Source of the DNA: Vreelandella salicampi
GTDB lineage: Bacteria; Pseudomonadota; Gammaproteobacteria; Pseudomonadales; Halomonadaceae
Length of the DNA: 64,000 bases
Assembly: GCF_013415105.1 (NCBI RefSeq)
Contig: NZ_JACCDF010000012.1
Location: 92,673-156,672, forward strand
Direction of reading: 5' to 3'
Positions 10,301 through 19,112 of the stretch are shown here, piece after piece. The notes beneath the pieces are model-generated. The model was not told the origin of the DNA. It did not search any database and saw only the letters and a list, made by a program, of their open reading frames with translations. How positions within the stretch are numbered: position 1 is the stretch's first letter; every line of letters begins with the position of its first letter. The position numbers and the translations under genes are program-made.

Positions 10301-10407
10301 AAACCAAAGCGCACCAAAACTGGCTAGCACGCCACGGTTGCTATGCCTTCCAGGGCTTTTTGTTTGGCCGGCCAGTAGCGGTCAGTGAGATTGAGTCGAT
10401 ATTGTAG
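7348..10407 (+). CDS. Membrane PAS-GGDEF-EAL bifunctional c-di-GMP protein
   Basis: The 1019-residue protein has a membrane helix near residues 25-45, a periplasmic Cache-like sensor, and a second helix near residues 295-315. A short coiled coil, two PAS domains, GGDEF and EAL follow. The cyclase motif is intact (GGDEF at 671-675) and is preceded by an RDSD inhibitory site. The phosphodiesterase motif is also intact (EAL at 803-805), with NISPVQF, ETE and DDFGTGYSSL. It could therefore make and break c-di-GMP in response to an extracellular ligand; the net activity is unknown. Its last 26 bases overlap the convergent cobW-like gene. Confidence 0.92.
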   Translation: MPDSPEALASESRLYSRLRVNAFTLYMLALIAMAVIFTWILSDQYRQEIDAAHERNSTRADLVAEWVNSTFALSEHALRDIAELLEPPLLPRVDDYSSLESLLIKRRDSLPLVNELAVIDEQGSVVVSSNASHPPGFDVSGMPFFREFQQHPQRDDYVSPLLWSAVESDYLIFHVRRLRGLEGGFDGLVVARIAPQRFDDTLQRLTMRLGESMAIIDSEGKLLARRPDGEEVLGGVVTNDEVERFLASNVGTQAVRMQSPVDGEERLYWLQRLDTLPFAVVVGDSIDALLAPWRQRLMILCVIAAAMALLGIWFVRHYLHRLQLSQQLHQRVLEREEARTQAQMREARLEALVHSIQDMIFVFDEYGCFTYIHALNDEQLLHPQNEVIGRHYSEVLPDDVVQALTGTFYRVQHNRESQELEYSLQINGQRRYYHAILSPLADGIGIFNGVLAAVRDVTQAKINEAELRIAATAFKTHLGMIITDARGRILKVNDTFTQITGYKEYEVLGKNPRIFSSGRHDREFYHKMWSEVAYTGSWEGEIWNRRKNGQVFPEWLTISAVRDEKECLTHYVATLNDITESKAAEQEIHQLAFYDPLTGLANRRLFLDRMAAALKDSERHAQHGVLLFIDLDNFKQVNDTLGHYAGDQLLQNMARELSQMLRDSDTLARLGGDEFAVLIQALDRDVEQAAQLAEGIALKLLTAIRRPIDVNNETVLVTGSIGITLLDDSVNSVDGYLQQADMALFQAKEAGRDTLSFFDPNMQAALVSRARLEKDLRQALDNDEWRLVYQPQVDIDSMITGVEALLRWHHPERGIVSPGDFIPLLESTRLINDVGGWVLETACKQLAEWQHRPDTAHLTVSVNISPVQFREDNFVPKVKSILRRTGAPADKLKLEVTETLFVEAQDDTRRKMEHLRSQGLHFSLDDFGTGYSSLAYLAHLPLDQLKIDQSFVRQVLDSPANAAIVESTIVLAKSLGLSVIAEGVETKAHQNWLARHGCYAFQGFLFGRPVAVSEIESIL

Positions 10408-11437
10408 CGCAGGCGTTGAGCCGCGCTAAAAGCGGCTCAACCGCGATCATCTCTGCGCTGGGGTGAATCACCTCTAGACGTGAATCCTGCCGCCATGGCG
10501 TGCTTTCCAGCTGAAAGGTACCGCCTGAGCGATTCAACCGTTTCCAGCCGTTGTCGGTGTGAAATACGCCTTTGATGCGCGCATCCAAGGGGAGTTCACC
10601 TAGCGTGGCCGCCAGCCGGTCGAGATCAAAGCACGTGCCTGGGTGCCAGCGCATCCCGATGCTGGTGTACCCCAGCGATGTGCCGACCTCTACCTGCGGC
10701 TTTCCAAGCGCAGGCGGGAAATCAAAAAAACCGCCGTCTACGCTTGGCACGGTACTCGAGTCAGTACTTGAGACGGTACTTGATACAGCGCCTACCTGAT
10801 GCGCGTCGGGTACCGCGCCGCTTTTCGCCTCGCTGGCACGGCTTTCCAGCAATAGCGAGATCGGCAGTTCACCGTGGGGCGCGTCGCGCACCCATTTGCG
10901 CGGCGGCCAATGCGCGCCGGCATGTTGGTGGGCGGCGTCGATCTGCTCGGCGCTGCTGTGGTCATGCATGGTAATGGCAATGGCGTCGGCAATGGCGAGT
11001 TGGTCTTGAAAGGTTTCATGTTCGCGGGCGCGCGGCTCATCCAAGCGGCGCGGGTCGAGCGTGGCGATAATATCGCGCACTTCAAGCGAATCAATGAACG
11101 CCTCGCTGCGCAGCAGATCGATCAACCCTGCCGGGTGGCCAAGGCCCGAGGGTTCAATAATCAGCCGATCAGGCTGGGTGCGTGAGAGTAGGCTAACAAG
11201 CCCCGCTTGCAGCACAAAAGCCAGCTGGCAGCACAGGCAACCGCCGGGCAATCCCTTCACCGCCACGTCATTGCGCTGCTCAAACATCGCTTGGTCGATG
11301 CCGATCTGGCCGAATTCGTTGACCAGAATTGCCCACGTTTCATCCACAGGCTTCTGCGCAACCAGGCTGTGGATAAGCGTGCTTTTGCCGCTACCCAGAA
11401 AGCCGGTAATGATATGCACCGGCACGCGTTGTGCCAC
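10382..11437 (-). CDS. CobW/COG0523-family GTPase (metallochaperone)
   Basis: The 351-residue protein has the P-loop GFLGSGKST (residues 12-20) and the CLCC metal-binding motif (residues 67-70) of COG0523 GTPases, which load or insert transition metals. It starts two bases after the moaA stop and is the last gene of the fdhD-mobA-moeA-moaA operon, so a link to molybdoenzyme maturation or metal supply is plausible but inferred. The variable linker before the C-terminal domain carries an SST[V/D] triple repeat encoded by a 12-base tandem repeat. Confidence 0.85.
   Translation of the reverse strand: MAQRVPVHIITGFLGSGKSTLIHSLVAQKPVDETWAILVNEFGQIGIDQAMFEQRNDVAVKGLPGGCLCCQLAFVLQAGLVSLLSRTQPDRLIIEPSGLGHPAGLIDLLRSEAFIDSLEVRDIIATLDPRRLDEPRAREHETFQDQLAIADAIAITMHDHSSAEQIDAAHQHAGAHWPPRKWVRDAPHGELPISLLLESRASEAKSGAVPDAHQVGAVSSTVSSTDSSTVPSVDGGFFDFPPALGKPQVEVGTSLGYTSIGMRWHPGTCFDLDRLAATLGELPLDARIKGVFHTDNGWKRLNRSGGTFQLESTPWRQDSRLEVIHPSAEMIAVEPLLARLNACATISTQSH
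10748..10783. repeat. Three tandem 12-base units inside the cobW-like gene
   Basis: Units CACGGTACTCGA, GTCAGTACTTGA and GACGGTACTTGA follow each other without a gap and encode three SST[V/D] tetrapeptides on the minus strand, in the linker between the GTPase and C-terminal domains. The 12-base period keeps the frame if copy number changes. Confidence 0.75.
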
Positions 11438-11439
11438 GT

Positions 11440-12447
11440 TTAACCCCCGGTCATGTTCATAAAACGCACGACTTGCACGTCGCCGTCGGTGGTGAAGTGA
11501 TGGCGCTCGGGCTTTTTCGGCAGCGCATTGACGATGGCCATTTTAAGCGCATCCATATCGCCCGGGTGGCGGCGCAGCACGGCGCGCAGGTCCACCGAGT
11601 GCTCATTGCCTAAGCACAGCAAAAGCCGCCCTTCAACGGTAACGCGTACGCGGTTGCAGCTTGAGCAGAAGTTATGGCTATGCGGCGAGATAAACCCGAT
11701 GCGCGAGTCGCTGTCGGCCATTTTGAAGTAGCGCGACGGCCCGGGCGTGGCTTCGGTGGTGGGCATGAGCGGGTAGCGGCGTTCGATGTGCGCCTGCACC
11801 TCGTCGCTGGAGCAGTAGGTTTCATCGCGGTTGTGGTCGGAAACATCACCAAGCGGCATTTCCTCGATAAAGCTGATATCGAGCCCCTCGTCGCGGGAAA
11901 AATCCACCAAATCCAGGATTTCGTCGTCGTTGCGGCCTTTGAGAATGACGGCATTGAGTTTGATGCGCTCAAAGCCGGCTTCTTTTGCGGCCTGGATACC
12001 GTCGATTACTTTGGCTAGCTCACCGGTACGCGTCAGGCGTTTGAAACGGCCGGGATCGAGCGAATCGAGGCTGATGTTTAAACGTGTTAAGCCGCCTTGG
12101 CGCAGGCGCTTGGCATGTTTGCGCAGGCTGGCGCCGTTGGTGGTCATGGTGAAGTCGTTAAGCCCCGGCAGCGTGCCGATTTCATCGACTAACTGCTCGA
12201 CGCCGCGACGCACCAGCGGCTCGCCGCCGGTCAAGCGGATCTTCTCCACGCCCATCTCGGTGAACGCGCGGGCCACCATACCCATCTCTTCTAGGGTGAG
12301 CACTTGCGCGCGCGGGAGAAAGGTCATTTCCTCGCTCATGCAGTAAACGCAGCGAAAATCGCAACGGTCGGTGACCGATAGCCGAACGTAGTTTACCCGG
12401 CGGCCAAAGCTGTCGATGAGTTGTTGTGTTTTTACCTGCTCTGTCAT
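11440..12447 (-). CDS. moaA: GTP 3',8-cyclase MoaA
   Basis: MoaA is the radical-SAM enzyme that starts molybdopterin synthesis. This 335-residue protein has the N-terminal cluster cysteines C29, C33 and C36, and the C-terminal cluster cysteines C261, C264 and C278. It ends in the functional Gly-Gly tail (NMTGG). It lies 111 bases after moeA in the leftward molybdenum operon and immediately before the cobW-like gene. Confidence 0.96.
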   Translation of the reverse strand: MTEQVKTQQLIDSFGRRVNYVRLSVTDRCDFRCVYCMSEEMTFLPRAQVLTLEEMGMVARAFTEMGVEKIRLTGGEPLVRRGVEQLVDEIGTLPGLNDFTMTTNGASLRKHAKRLRQGGLTRLNISLDSLDPGRFKRLTRTGELAKVIDGIQAAKEAGFERIKLNAVILKGRNDDEILDLVDFSRDEGLDISFIEEMPLGDVSDHNRDETYCSSDEVQAHIERRYPLMPTTEATPGPSRYFKMADSDSRIGFISPHSHNFCSSCNRVRVTVEGRLLLCLGNEHSVDLRAVLRRHPGDMDALKMAIVNALPKKPERHHFTTDGDVQVVRFMNMTGG

Positions 12448-12558
12448 GGTTAATCGAGCCTCTTCTCTTTATGCCGTTCGTTCCGAGTTGCTACCGTTCG
12501 CGCTGTGCGTGTCGAAGAGAGTTTGCCGGAGGGGGTGAACACAGGCGGCTTTATCTAT

Positions 12559-13815
12559 CTACGCTATCAGCGGTTGAATGGTGACTGCCTCGCCCGGGGC
12601 GGCACCTTCGCGCTCATCGGGCAGCTCAATCAGGCAGTTAGCGGCAACCATCGAGGTTAAAATGCCCGACCCCTGAGCGCCGGTGCTGCGTACGTGAAGT
12701 TGTCCCGCTTCGTCGCTATGGTAGACGCCGCGAATAAAGTCGCAGCGGTTTAGGCGACTTGAAAGCGGCTCATCGGTGACAGCGGTGAGCCGCATCGGCG
12801 GCGTCACCGGTTGGTGTTCTAAGCGCTGCAAAAGCGGCACGACAAACTGTAAGAAAGTGACCATAACCGCCACCGGGTTACCCGGCAATCCCACTAGAGG
12901 GGTACGCCTTTTGCCCAGTTGCCCGCAAGCGAGCGGTCTGCCGGGGCGAATCGCCACACGCCAAAACGCCAGCTGGCCGAGCGCTTGTAGCGCGTCGCGG
13001 GTAAAATCAGCCTGGCCGACGGAGACCCCGCCGCTGGTGAGCACGAGATCGCTCGTTTCTGCGGCGTGAGCTAGCGCCTCACGAATCGCGTCGGTGTCAT
13101 CGGGCAAAATGCCGAGATCCACGACCTCGGCGCCATGCGCTTGCAGTAATCCGGTCAGGGTGAAGCGATTGGTGTCGTAAATCCCCGCAGCGGGAAGCGG
13201 ATCGCCAGGGGCGGTCACTTCGTTACCGGTGGAAAATACCGCCACCCGTGGTCGACAGTAAACGCTCACTTCGGCACAGCCGAGCGAGGCGAGAAGCCCC
13301 AAGTGCGCCGCATCAAGCCGGGTGCCTTCGGAAAGCGCAATGGCGCCCTCTTGAATGTCTTCCCCGGCCTGGCGCACGTTTTGGCCACGCTTGACCCGCT
13401 CGGGGGCATCGATAATCACGTGACCGTCGTACTCGTCTAGCTGCTCGCGCATAATCACGGTGTCGGTGCCCGACGGTAGCGGCGCGCCGGTGGTGATCGT
13501 GACGCAGCGACCGGCTGGCACGCGGCCGTCAAAGCGCTCGCCAGCAAACACCGTGCCGGAAAGCGTCCAGCGGGTTTGCTCGGCGTTTTCCCAAGCCAGC
13601 GCCACGCCGTCCATGGCGGCGTTGGTATTTTGCGGCACGTTAATGGGCGCGTGTATCGCTTCCGCCAAACGCCGCCCGTGGGCGTGAGCAAGTGCGATTC
13701 GCTCGTTGCCCACTGGCGTTTCCACTAGCGTGGTAAGGGCCGCGCGGGCTTCGTCGACGCTTAGCATCTGCTCGCCGAGATCAAAGCACGAGAGCGTGGA
13801 AGGAGACAGTGTCAT
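12559..13815 (-). CDS. moeA: Molybdopterin molybdenumtransferase MoeA (copy 1)
   Basis: This 418-residue MoeA inserts molybdate into adenylylated molybdopterin. The NTNAAMDGVAL segment, TSGGVSVGQADF and GLPGNPVAV are all present. Its ATG overlaps the mobA stop (ATGA), indicating translational coupling. A second moeA lies at 38079-39281; this copy belongs to the fdhD-mobA unit and may serve formate dehydrogenase in particular (inference). Confidence 0.94.
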   Translation of the reverse strand: MTLSPSTLSCFDLGEQMLSVDEARAALTTLVETPVGNERIALAHAHGRRLAEAIHAPINVPQNTNAAMDGVALAWENAEQTRWTLSGTVFAGERFDGRVPAGRCVTITTGAPLPSGTDTVIMREQLDEYDGHVIIDAPERVKRGQNVRQAGEDIQEGAIALSEGTRLDAAHLGLLASLGCAEVSVYCRPRVAVFSTGNEVTAPGDPLPAAGIYDTNRFTLTGLLQAHGAEVVDLGILPDDTDAIREALAHAAETSDLVLTSGGVSVGQADFTRDALQALGQLAFWRVAIRPGRPLACGQLGKRRTPLVGLPGNPVAVMVTFLQFVVPLLQRLEHQPVTPPMRLTAVTDEPLSSRLNRCDFIRGVYHSDEAGQLHVRSTGAQGSGILTSMVAANCLIELPDEREGAAPGEAVTIQPLIA

Positions 13816-14411
13816 AAAGCGCCTTCCTTCAAGGCCGCTTCCAGGCGCGCTTTTTCTTCATCGGTATTCAAGTTGGCAAAGGCCGACGCGGCATCACTCA
13901 TGTCGATGCGACACCAAGGATGTCGCGCGTACCAACGGTCGATTTTACGTTCGCCAGCCGCAAGCGCCGCATGCAGATCATCGGCGAGCTCGGTGCGGAT
14001 CAGCGCGACCACGGGGTGCAGGCGCTCGCCGTCAAAGGCCACACCGATGTCGTTACCCTCGATGCCTTCAACCAGGCGCGCCACTAGATCCCGCGGCAGC
14101 GCCGGGGAGTCGCAGGGCGCGACGAGAAGCCACGGTGTTTTTGCCGCGCGCAAACCGCTGTAAATGCCCATCAGTGGGCCTTGAAAACCGCCCTCGGCGT
14201 CTTCGATGATGCGGTCGGCGTAAGGGCGGTAGGCGTCGATGTTACGGTTAGCGTTGATGAGTAGCTCCGCCACGTGGCCACGCAGGCGCAAGCTGACGTG
14301 CTCGACTAGCGGCGTGCCGGCAAACGGCTCTAGTCCTTTGTCGCGGCCGCCCATGCGGCGGCCCTCGCCCCCGGCGAGAATCATGCCGGTGATGTCGCTT
14401 GCAGGGATCAT
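13812..14411 (-). CDS. mobA: Molybdenum cofactor guanylyltransferase MobA
   Basis: MobA attaches GMP to molybdopterin to give the bis-MGD cofactor used by formate dehydrogenases. The 199-residue protein begins with the nucleotide-binding loop ILAGGEGRRMGGRDKGL and contains LVAPCDSPALP. Both ends overlap neighbouring genes by four bases (ATGA) between fdhD and moeA. Confidence 0.95.
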   Translation of the reverse strand: MIPASDITGMILAGGEGRRMGGRDKGLEPFAGTPLVEHVSLRLRGHVAELLINANRNIDAYRPYADRIIEDAEGGFQGPLMGIYSGLRAAKTPWLLVAPCDSPALPRDLVARLVEGIEGNDIGVAFDGERLHPVVALIRTELADDLHAALAAGERKIDRWYARHPWCRIDMSDAASAFANLNTDEEKARLEAALKEGAL

Positions 14412-15310
14412 GAGCGGGCCTCCGTTGTGACGTCAGCGCCCGTAGCGACGGCGGGCGCTGAAAGCTCTTTTGAGCTGCGCTCTTTAGGCGGGCGCGGCGG
14501 AATGGCGTCGAGCGTCAGCCGACCCTCGGTGTTGAGCGCTTGAAAATTTTTGCCTTTGGCGCGGGCGATCAACATCACGCCGAAGCGCTCGGCAAGCTCG
14601 ACGCCTTTTTGCGTTACGCCCGAACGCGATACCAACACGCTAATGCCCATTTGCGCGACTTTGAGCACCATCTCCGAGGTCAAACGCCCAGTGGTGTAGA
14701 AAATATCGGCGTTATCGCTTTTGGCTTCATGCAGCCATTGGCGACCGGCGAGGGTGTCCACGGCGTTGTGGCGGCCTACGTCTTCGACAAAATCGAGCAC
14801 CTCGGCCTGGCGGCACAGCGCGCAGCCGTGAACGGCGCCGGCGCTGCGGTACGTTTCGTTGTAGGCGTTGAGGTTTTTCAGTAGCGCATAAAGCGTTGAT
14901 TGCGACAGCGGCGTTTCCGGCAGTGCGCTCAGCGCGGTTTGATCGAGCAGCTTGCCAAACACCGTTCCCTGGCCGCAGCCAGTGGTCACAGTTCGTTGGC
15001 CTAAGCGTTCGTCAAGGTCGTCGGGCAAATGGCGTGTGGCGACGACCGCGGCTTCCACGTCCCAATCCACCTGGACGGCAATCAGATCTTCCGCTTGGCG
15101 CAAAAGCCCTTGATTGCGCAAGTAACCGACGACCAGCGCCTCCGGATCATCGCCGAGGCTCATCAGCGTAACGATTTCGCGCTTATTGAGGTACACCGTC
15201 AGCGCCCGCTCGGCGGCTATCGCCTGCTCGCGGGTATCGCCGTAGGCATCGAGCACCTGCACCTGCGTGGTGGCGGGTAAGCGGGCATGACTTAACGCAA
15301 TCGCGGGCAT
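14408..15310 (-). CDS. fdhD: Formate dehydrogenase accessory sulfurtransferase FdhD
   Basis: FdhD transfers sulfur from a cysteine desulfurase to the molybdenum cofactor of formate dehydrogenase. The 300-residue protein contains GCALCRQAEV (Cys pair), EDVGRHNAVDTLAG, FYTTGRLTSEMVLKVAQMG and VSRSGVT. It is the first gene of the leftward molybdenum operon, divergent from the formate dehydrogenase genes. The ATG is preceded by GAGGAA. Confidence 0.95.
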   Translation of the reverse strand: MPAIALSHARLPATTQVQVLDAYGDTREQAIAAERALTVYLNKREIVTLMSLGDDPEALVVGYLRNQGLLRQAEDLIAVQVDWDVEAAVVATRHLPDDLDERLGQRTVTTGCGQGTVFGKLLDQTALSALPETPLSQSTLYALLKNLNAYNETYRSAGAVHGCALCRQAEVLDFVEDVGRHNAVDTLAGRQWLHEAKSDNADIFYTTGRLTSEMVLKVAQMGISVLVSRSGVTQKGVELAERFGVMLIARAKGKNFQALNTEGRLTLDAIPPRPPKERSSKELSAPAVATGADVTTEARS

Positions 15311-15433
15311 CCAGCGTTCCTCGCTTGTTTTAATACTTGAGTAAAATTGTCGATATTGACGATGATGGCGCCCTGCGTGCTTACTTGTCTAGCCTAGCGT
15401 TTGATTTCACTTGCCGACGGGAGAGACAGCGTG

Positions 15434-15874
15434 ATGTCTGACAATACAAGGCCGCTGAGCGTAACGCTTACGGCAGAAGAGAAGCAGGTGGGCAAGTTTC
15501 GCCTGCGCCAGTGGCGGATCGACTCGCTCACGCCTGGCGAGGAAGGCCCCTACACGCTGTGGTTGCAGCTGTCGATGACCGAGCGCGCCGCTTACCGCTT
15601 CAATCTTACCTCGCAAGCGCCGCGTTTATTTGTGCGTGCCGGGTTTACCGGGGAAGATCCCGCTCCTGACGCCGTCAGCGCGAGTCAAGATGTCGCCGCG
15701 AGCTGGATGGACGGCGAGCAGCAAGTGTTGGAAACGCCGATGCCGATGGCGATTCAAATGTGGATCGAAGGATATCTCGCCCGCCACGGAGAAGCACCGC
15801 CCGAAGGACGCAAGAAAAAGCGCAAAGGGGCTGGCCGAGCTAAAGAGCAGCCGACCAAGGAGAACCCACAATGA
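15434..15874 (+). CDS. DUF3305-family protein of the formate dehydrogenase cluster
   Basis: The 146-residue protein resembles the DUF3305 family found beside formate dehydrogenase genes in gammaproteobacteria. It carries a VGKFRLRQWRIDS segment and a lysine-rich C-terminal tail. The biochemical role is unknown; an accessory role in enzyme assembly is inferred from context. I prefer the ATG at 15434; a GTG directly before it at 15431 is an alternative. It overlaps the next gene by four bases. Confidence 0.7.
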   Translation: MSDNTRPLSVTLTAEEKQVGKFRLRQWRIDSLTPGEEGPYTLWLQLSMTERAAYRFNLTSQAPRLFVRAGFTGEDPAPDAVSASQDVAASWMDGEQQVLETPMPMAIQMWIEGYLARHGEAPPEGRKKKRKGAGRAKEQPTKENPQ

Positions 15875-16506
15875 GCCGCTTTGAACGCTGGTCGCGGGCC
15901 AAGCGCGGGCTGCCCGTGGATGAGGTGTCTGATGAAGACGCGCCGACCGCTGAAACACCCTCGGTTGAGAAGGCGGTCAAGTCCGCAGAAAAAGCGCACC
16001 TTGATGAGTCTGAACACGTTCATCAGCTGGCAGAGGGCGACGGGGTAAGTGACGCGGCTGTCGACGCACACGATGCCGCCCAAGCGCCGCCGGAACCGGG
16101 AAGCTTGGATCACACCCTGCCCGACCCCGACACGTTAGCCGCGGGCAGTGATTTCAGCGCCTTTATGTCACCCGGGGTGAGCTCGGCGCTAAGGCGAAAA
16201 GCGTTGCGTCGGCTGTGGTCGACCGGTGATTACAACGTGCGCGATGGCCTCAACGATTACGATCATGATTTCAAAGCGCAAATGAAACCGATGGCCGCGG
16301 AGATGGCCGACAAAGTGCGCCAGTGGACCAAAAAAGTCGAAGATACGCTGGATGATAAACACGCGGATCGAGCGGACTCCGAGCCCGAGCCGGCAACAAC
16401 CGAGCAATCTCCGGAAGACGACACGGCGACGGAATCGCAAGAGGATGCCGACGAAAACAACAGCGAGAATCACCCAAACGTTGAACAGCGTGATATTGGC
16501 AAGTAG
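15871..16506 (+). CDS. DUF3306-family protein of the formate dehydrogenase cluster
   Basis: The 211-residue protein starts MSRFERWSRAKRG, the typical N-terminus of DUF3306 proteins. It has a conserved core (SALRRKALRRLWSTGDYNVRDGLNDYDHDF) flanked by acidic, disordered-looking segments. It is translationally coupled (ATGA) to the DUF3305 gene. Function is unknown beyond its constant association with formate dehydrogenase loci. Confidence 0.72.
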   Translation: MSRFERWSRAKRGLPVDEVSDEDAPTAETPSVEKAVKSAEKAHLDESEHVHQLAEGDGVSDAAVDAHDAAQAPPEPGSLDHTLPDPDTLAAGSDFSAFMSPGVSSALRRKALRRLWSTGDYNVRDGLNDYDHDFKAQMKPMAAEMADKVRQWTKKVEDTLDDKHADRADSEPEPATTEQSPEDDTATESQEDADENNSENHPNVEQRDIGK

Positions 16507-16627
16507 GGCATTTTCGCCATACGCTAGGAAATACGATAAAGCCGACGTGATATCACCAACAGCTTATATTAAAATAGAAAAACATAATTCATAAATATAA
16601 CAAGAAGACACCTGACCGTGAGAAAGC

Positions 16628-18370
16628 ATGAACCAGCATATACAACTGGCGTCCATCGATGACGCGCGTAACGCCCAGGCGAAAGAGGCGGTGCGTCAGC
16701 GCATCTCCTGGCCGGTCAACCTAACGCCCGCGAATGTGACCTATCACAGTCGCGGCCATGCGCTGCTGCTTGGCAGTGAGCGCGATACCCGACAAGCCGC
16801 ACGTGCCTTGCAGGGGCGTGGTCTGGCGTCATTGACGCTGGTTTTTACCACGCCTAACGCCGCCCAAGCGGACGAAACTCAAGCGGACGGAAAAAGTAGC
16901 GATGAAGATCTGCTCGCGGCCACCGAGACGCTCACCACCCAAGCGCTGACCCGCGCTCAAGCTGAAAAGCTGCGTATCAGCGGCCATCTGGGAGCCTTCA
17001 ACGTAATACTCGATAGCGATGAGCCGCTTGATCTTGCCCGTGCGCTAATCGAGCGCGACGCGTTCGATATGATTCTCGATGTGACCCCCACGCCTTGCCT
17101 GCCGGTGGACTTGCCGCCGCCCGGTTACGTGGTGCTTGACTGGCAGCAAGCGGACGCACGTCGCGATGCGCTTGAGCAATTGACCGAACTGGTCGGCGAG
17201 TTCGACAAACCCCGCTATTTCCAAGTCAACAGCGACCTTTGTGCCCACTCGTCTAGCGGCAATGTTGGCTGCACGCGCTGTTTGGACGTTTGCCCCGCTG
17301 ATGCGATTTCAAGCCACCAGGGGCGCATTGAATCGCAAATTGACATCGACCCTTTCCTTTGCCAAGGCGTGGGCAGTTGCACCAGCGCCTGCCCCACCGG
17401 GGCGATTGAATTTCGTTTGCCCGAAACCCGGCGCCAGCAGGAAACGCTCTCGACGTGGCTTGCCGCGTATCGCGACGCTGGCGGTAGTGCGCCGGTGTTG
17501 CGCTTTGTGACCTACGACACGCTGGAGGCAGAACAGCAGGCGGGCACCAACATCGCCGGGCACGTGCTTGATGTGCCGCTTGAAGAATTAGGCGCTGCTG
17601 GGCACGACCAGTGGTTGACCGGGCTGGCTGTCGGGGCCGGCGAGATCCGCTTGCAGTATCACGCCAACATGCCCGCCAGGTTAACCGCGTTTCTCGACCA
17701 GCAAATCGCCCAGGCGCGCACGCTGCTCGAATCATTGGGGCTAGACGCTGATCGTATTCAGCCGCTTGCGGCAGATGACACTCAGGCGCAAAGCGCGATG
17801 CCCAAGCATCTACCCCTCACCGATGAGCCGCTCACGCTTAACGCTCCGGAAAAGCGCGCCCGTTTGAATCAAGTGCTGGCCCGTTTGGCAGCGCTAGGCG
17901 AGCCAAGTGGCGAGCGTCACGACATGCCGAGCGGCGCGGCCTATGGCGCTATCAACGTCGATAGCAACGCCTGCACCCTGTGCATGGCGTGCGTGAGCAA
18001 TTGTCCGACACCGGCGCTCAAAGCCGGGACCGACCAACCGGCGCTTAGCTTTCTGGAAGCGGATTGCGTGCAGTGTGGCCTGTGCGACGCGGCATGCCCA
18101 GAAAACGCCATTACGCTTGACCCCGGCTTTTTTGCCGCGCCCGAGCGTGCTGTGCGGCACGTTTGCCACGAAGAAGCCGCGTTTGCATGCATTTCCTGCG
18201 GCAAGCCGTTCGCCACGGTGAGCACCGTTGCCACGATCAAAGAGAAGCTGGCGAATCACCCCTATTTTGCCGGTGACGCCATGGCGCGCCTCGAAATGTG
18301 CGAAGACTGCCGGGTAAAAGACGTGTGGCAGACCTTGGCCCGTGACCCCAACGCGCAACTGAAGGTGTAA
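16628..18370 (+). CDS. Multi-cluster 4Fe-4S ferredoxin-domain protein of the fdh cluster
   Basis: The 580-residue soluble protein carries several Cys-rich cluster motifs. One pair lies near residues 216-255 (CTRCLDVCP and CQGVGSCTSACP). Another lies near residues 445-495 (CTLCMACVSNCP and CVQCGLCDAACP). Extra C-terminal cysteines follow (CISCG, CEDC). Relatives lie beside TorD-like chaperones in formate dehydrogenase clusters; a role in electron transfer or maturation is inferred. An AT-rich stretch at about 16560-16605 precedes it and may hold a promoter. Confidence 0.82.
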   Translation: MNQHIQLASIDDARNAQAKEAVRQRISWPVNLTPANVTYHSRGHALLLGSERDTRQAARALQGRGLASLTLVFTTPNAAQADETQADGKSSDEDLLAATETLTTQALTRAQAEKLRISGHLGAFNVILDSDEPLDLARALIERDAFDMILDVTPTPCLPVDLPPPGYVVLDWQQADARRDALEQLTELVGEFDKPRYFQVNSDLCAHSSSGNVGCTRCLDVCPADAISSHQGRIESQIDIDPFLCQGVGSCTSACPTGAIEFRLPETRRQQETLSTWLAAYRDAGGSAPVLRFVTYDTLEAEQQAGTNIAGHVLDVPLEELGAAGHDQWLTGLAVGAGEIRLQYHANMPARLTAFLDQQIAQARTLLESLGLDADRIQPLAADDTQAQSAMPKHLPLTDEPLTLNAPEKRARLNQVLARLAALGEPSGERHDMPSGAAYGAINVDSNACTLCMACVSNCPTPALKAGTDQPALSFLEADCVQCGLCDAACPENAITLDPGFFAAPERAVRHVCHEEAAFACISCGKPFATVSTVATIKEKLANHPYFAGDAMARLEMCEDCRVKDVWQTLARDPNAQLKV

Positions 18371-18373
18371 GCG

Positions 18374-19033
18374 ATGAGCGACGAGACGCCGTTATCCCAC
18401 AGCACTCTCTACAACACCCTGCCTGAAGAGCGCGCCCTCAGGGCCGATATCTATGCGCTTATTGCCGCGCTTTTGCGTCAGGCACCCGAAGCTGAGCTGC
18501 TCGAATGGCTGGCCGCGCTTGAGATTGAGCGTGATGGCACTCGCCTGGCGGCCGCTTGGCAAGGCTTGGCCGATGCCGCCGCAGTGGCAACGCCCGAGGC
18601 GCTTGAGCGCGCGCACTTTCGTCATTTGGTCGGCGTGATTCAGGGCGAGATCACGCCCTATGCGTCGTGGTACCGCCAAGGCGAACTGATGGAGACCGCG
18701 TTGGTTGAGTTGCGCCAAGATTTGAAAACGCTCGGCATTGAGCGCAGTGAACATACCCGCGACCCGGAGGATCACTTGGCGGCGCTTTGCGAAGTCATGG
18801 CCATGCTGATCCAGGCGGATATGAACGAAACCGACGAGCGCGAGCAGGCCACGTTTTTTGTCCGTCACGTAGCGCCTTGGGCGGCTGACTGTTGGGGCGA
18901 TCTGGCACGAGTGGATACCCCTTTTTATGCGGCGCTTGGCGAGGTAGGCAGTGCTTTTATGGAGAGCGAGCAGGCGCGGCTGCGCGCCGTAGCAAGTGAG
19001 GCGCCGGTGCGCATCGTTGAACCGCAACCTTAG
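18374..19033 (+). CDS. TorD/DmsD-family molybdoenzyme chaperone
   Basis: The 219-residue, mostly helical protein fits the TorD family, which binds Tat signals and protects apo-molybdoenzymes until cofactor loading. The segments DIYALIAALLRQAP, EYxx-type ITPYASWYRQGELME and DPEDHLAALCEVMAMLI match the family pattern. It lies three bases after the ferredoxin gene and just before two Tat-signal proteins, fitting a dedicated chaperone (FdhT-like) for FdhA. Confidence 0.82.
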   Translation: MSDETPLSHSTLYNTLPEERALRADIYALIAALLRQAPEAELLEWLAALEIERDGTRLAAAWQGLADAAAVATPEALERAHFRHLVGVIQGEITPYASWYRQGELMETALVELRQDLKTLGIERSEHTRDPEDHLAALCEVMAMLIQADMNETDEREQATFFVRHVAPWAADCWGDLARVDTPFYAALGEVGSAFMESEQARLRAVASEAPVRIVEPQP

Positions 19034-19112
19034 CGTCTTGACAGATAACATCTAACATTAAGCACATAAAAGGCCTATCTAATAAAAAACTAGCATGAAA
19101 GAGGAGAGCCCC

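Noticed and set aside
12448..12558. Possible molybdenum cofactor riboswitch upstream of moaA (a CCCCTCCGGCAAAC stretch on the minus strand recalls part of the motif).
   Set aside because: I could not fold a convincing full Moco RNA structure by eye. An Infernal search with the Moco_RNA_motif model would decide.
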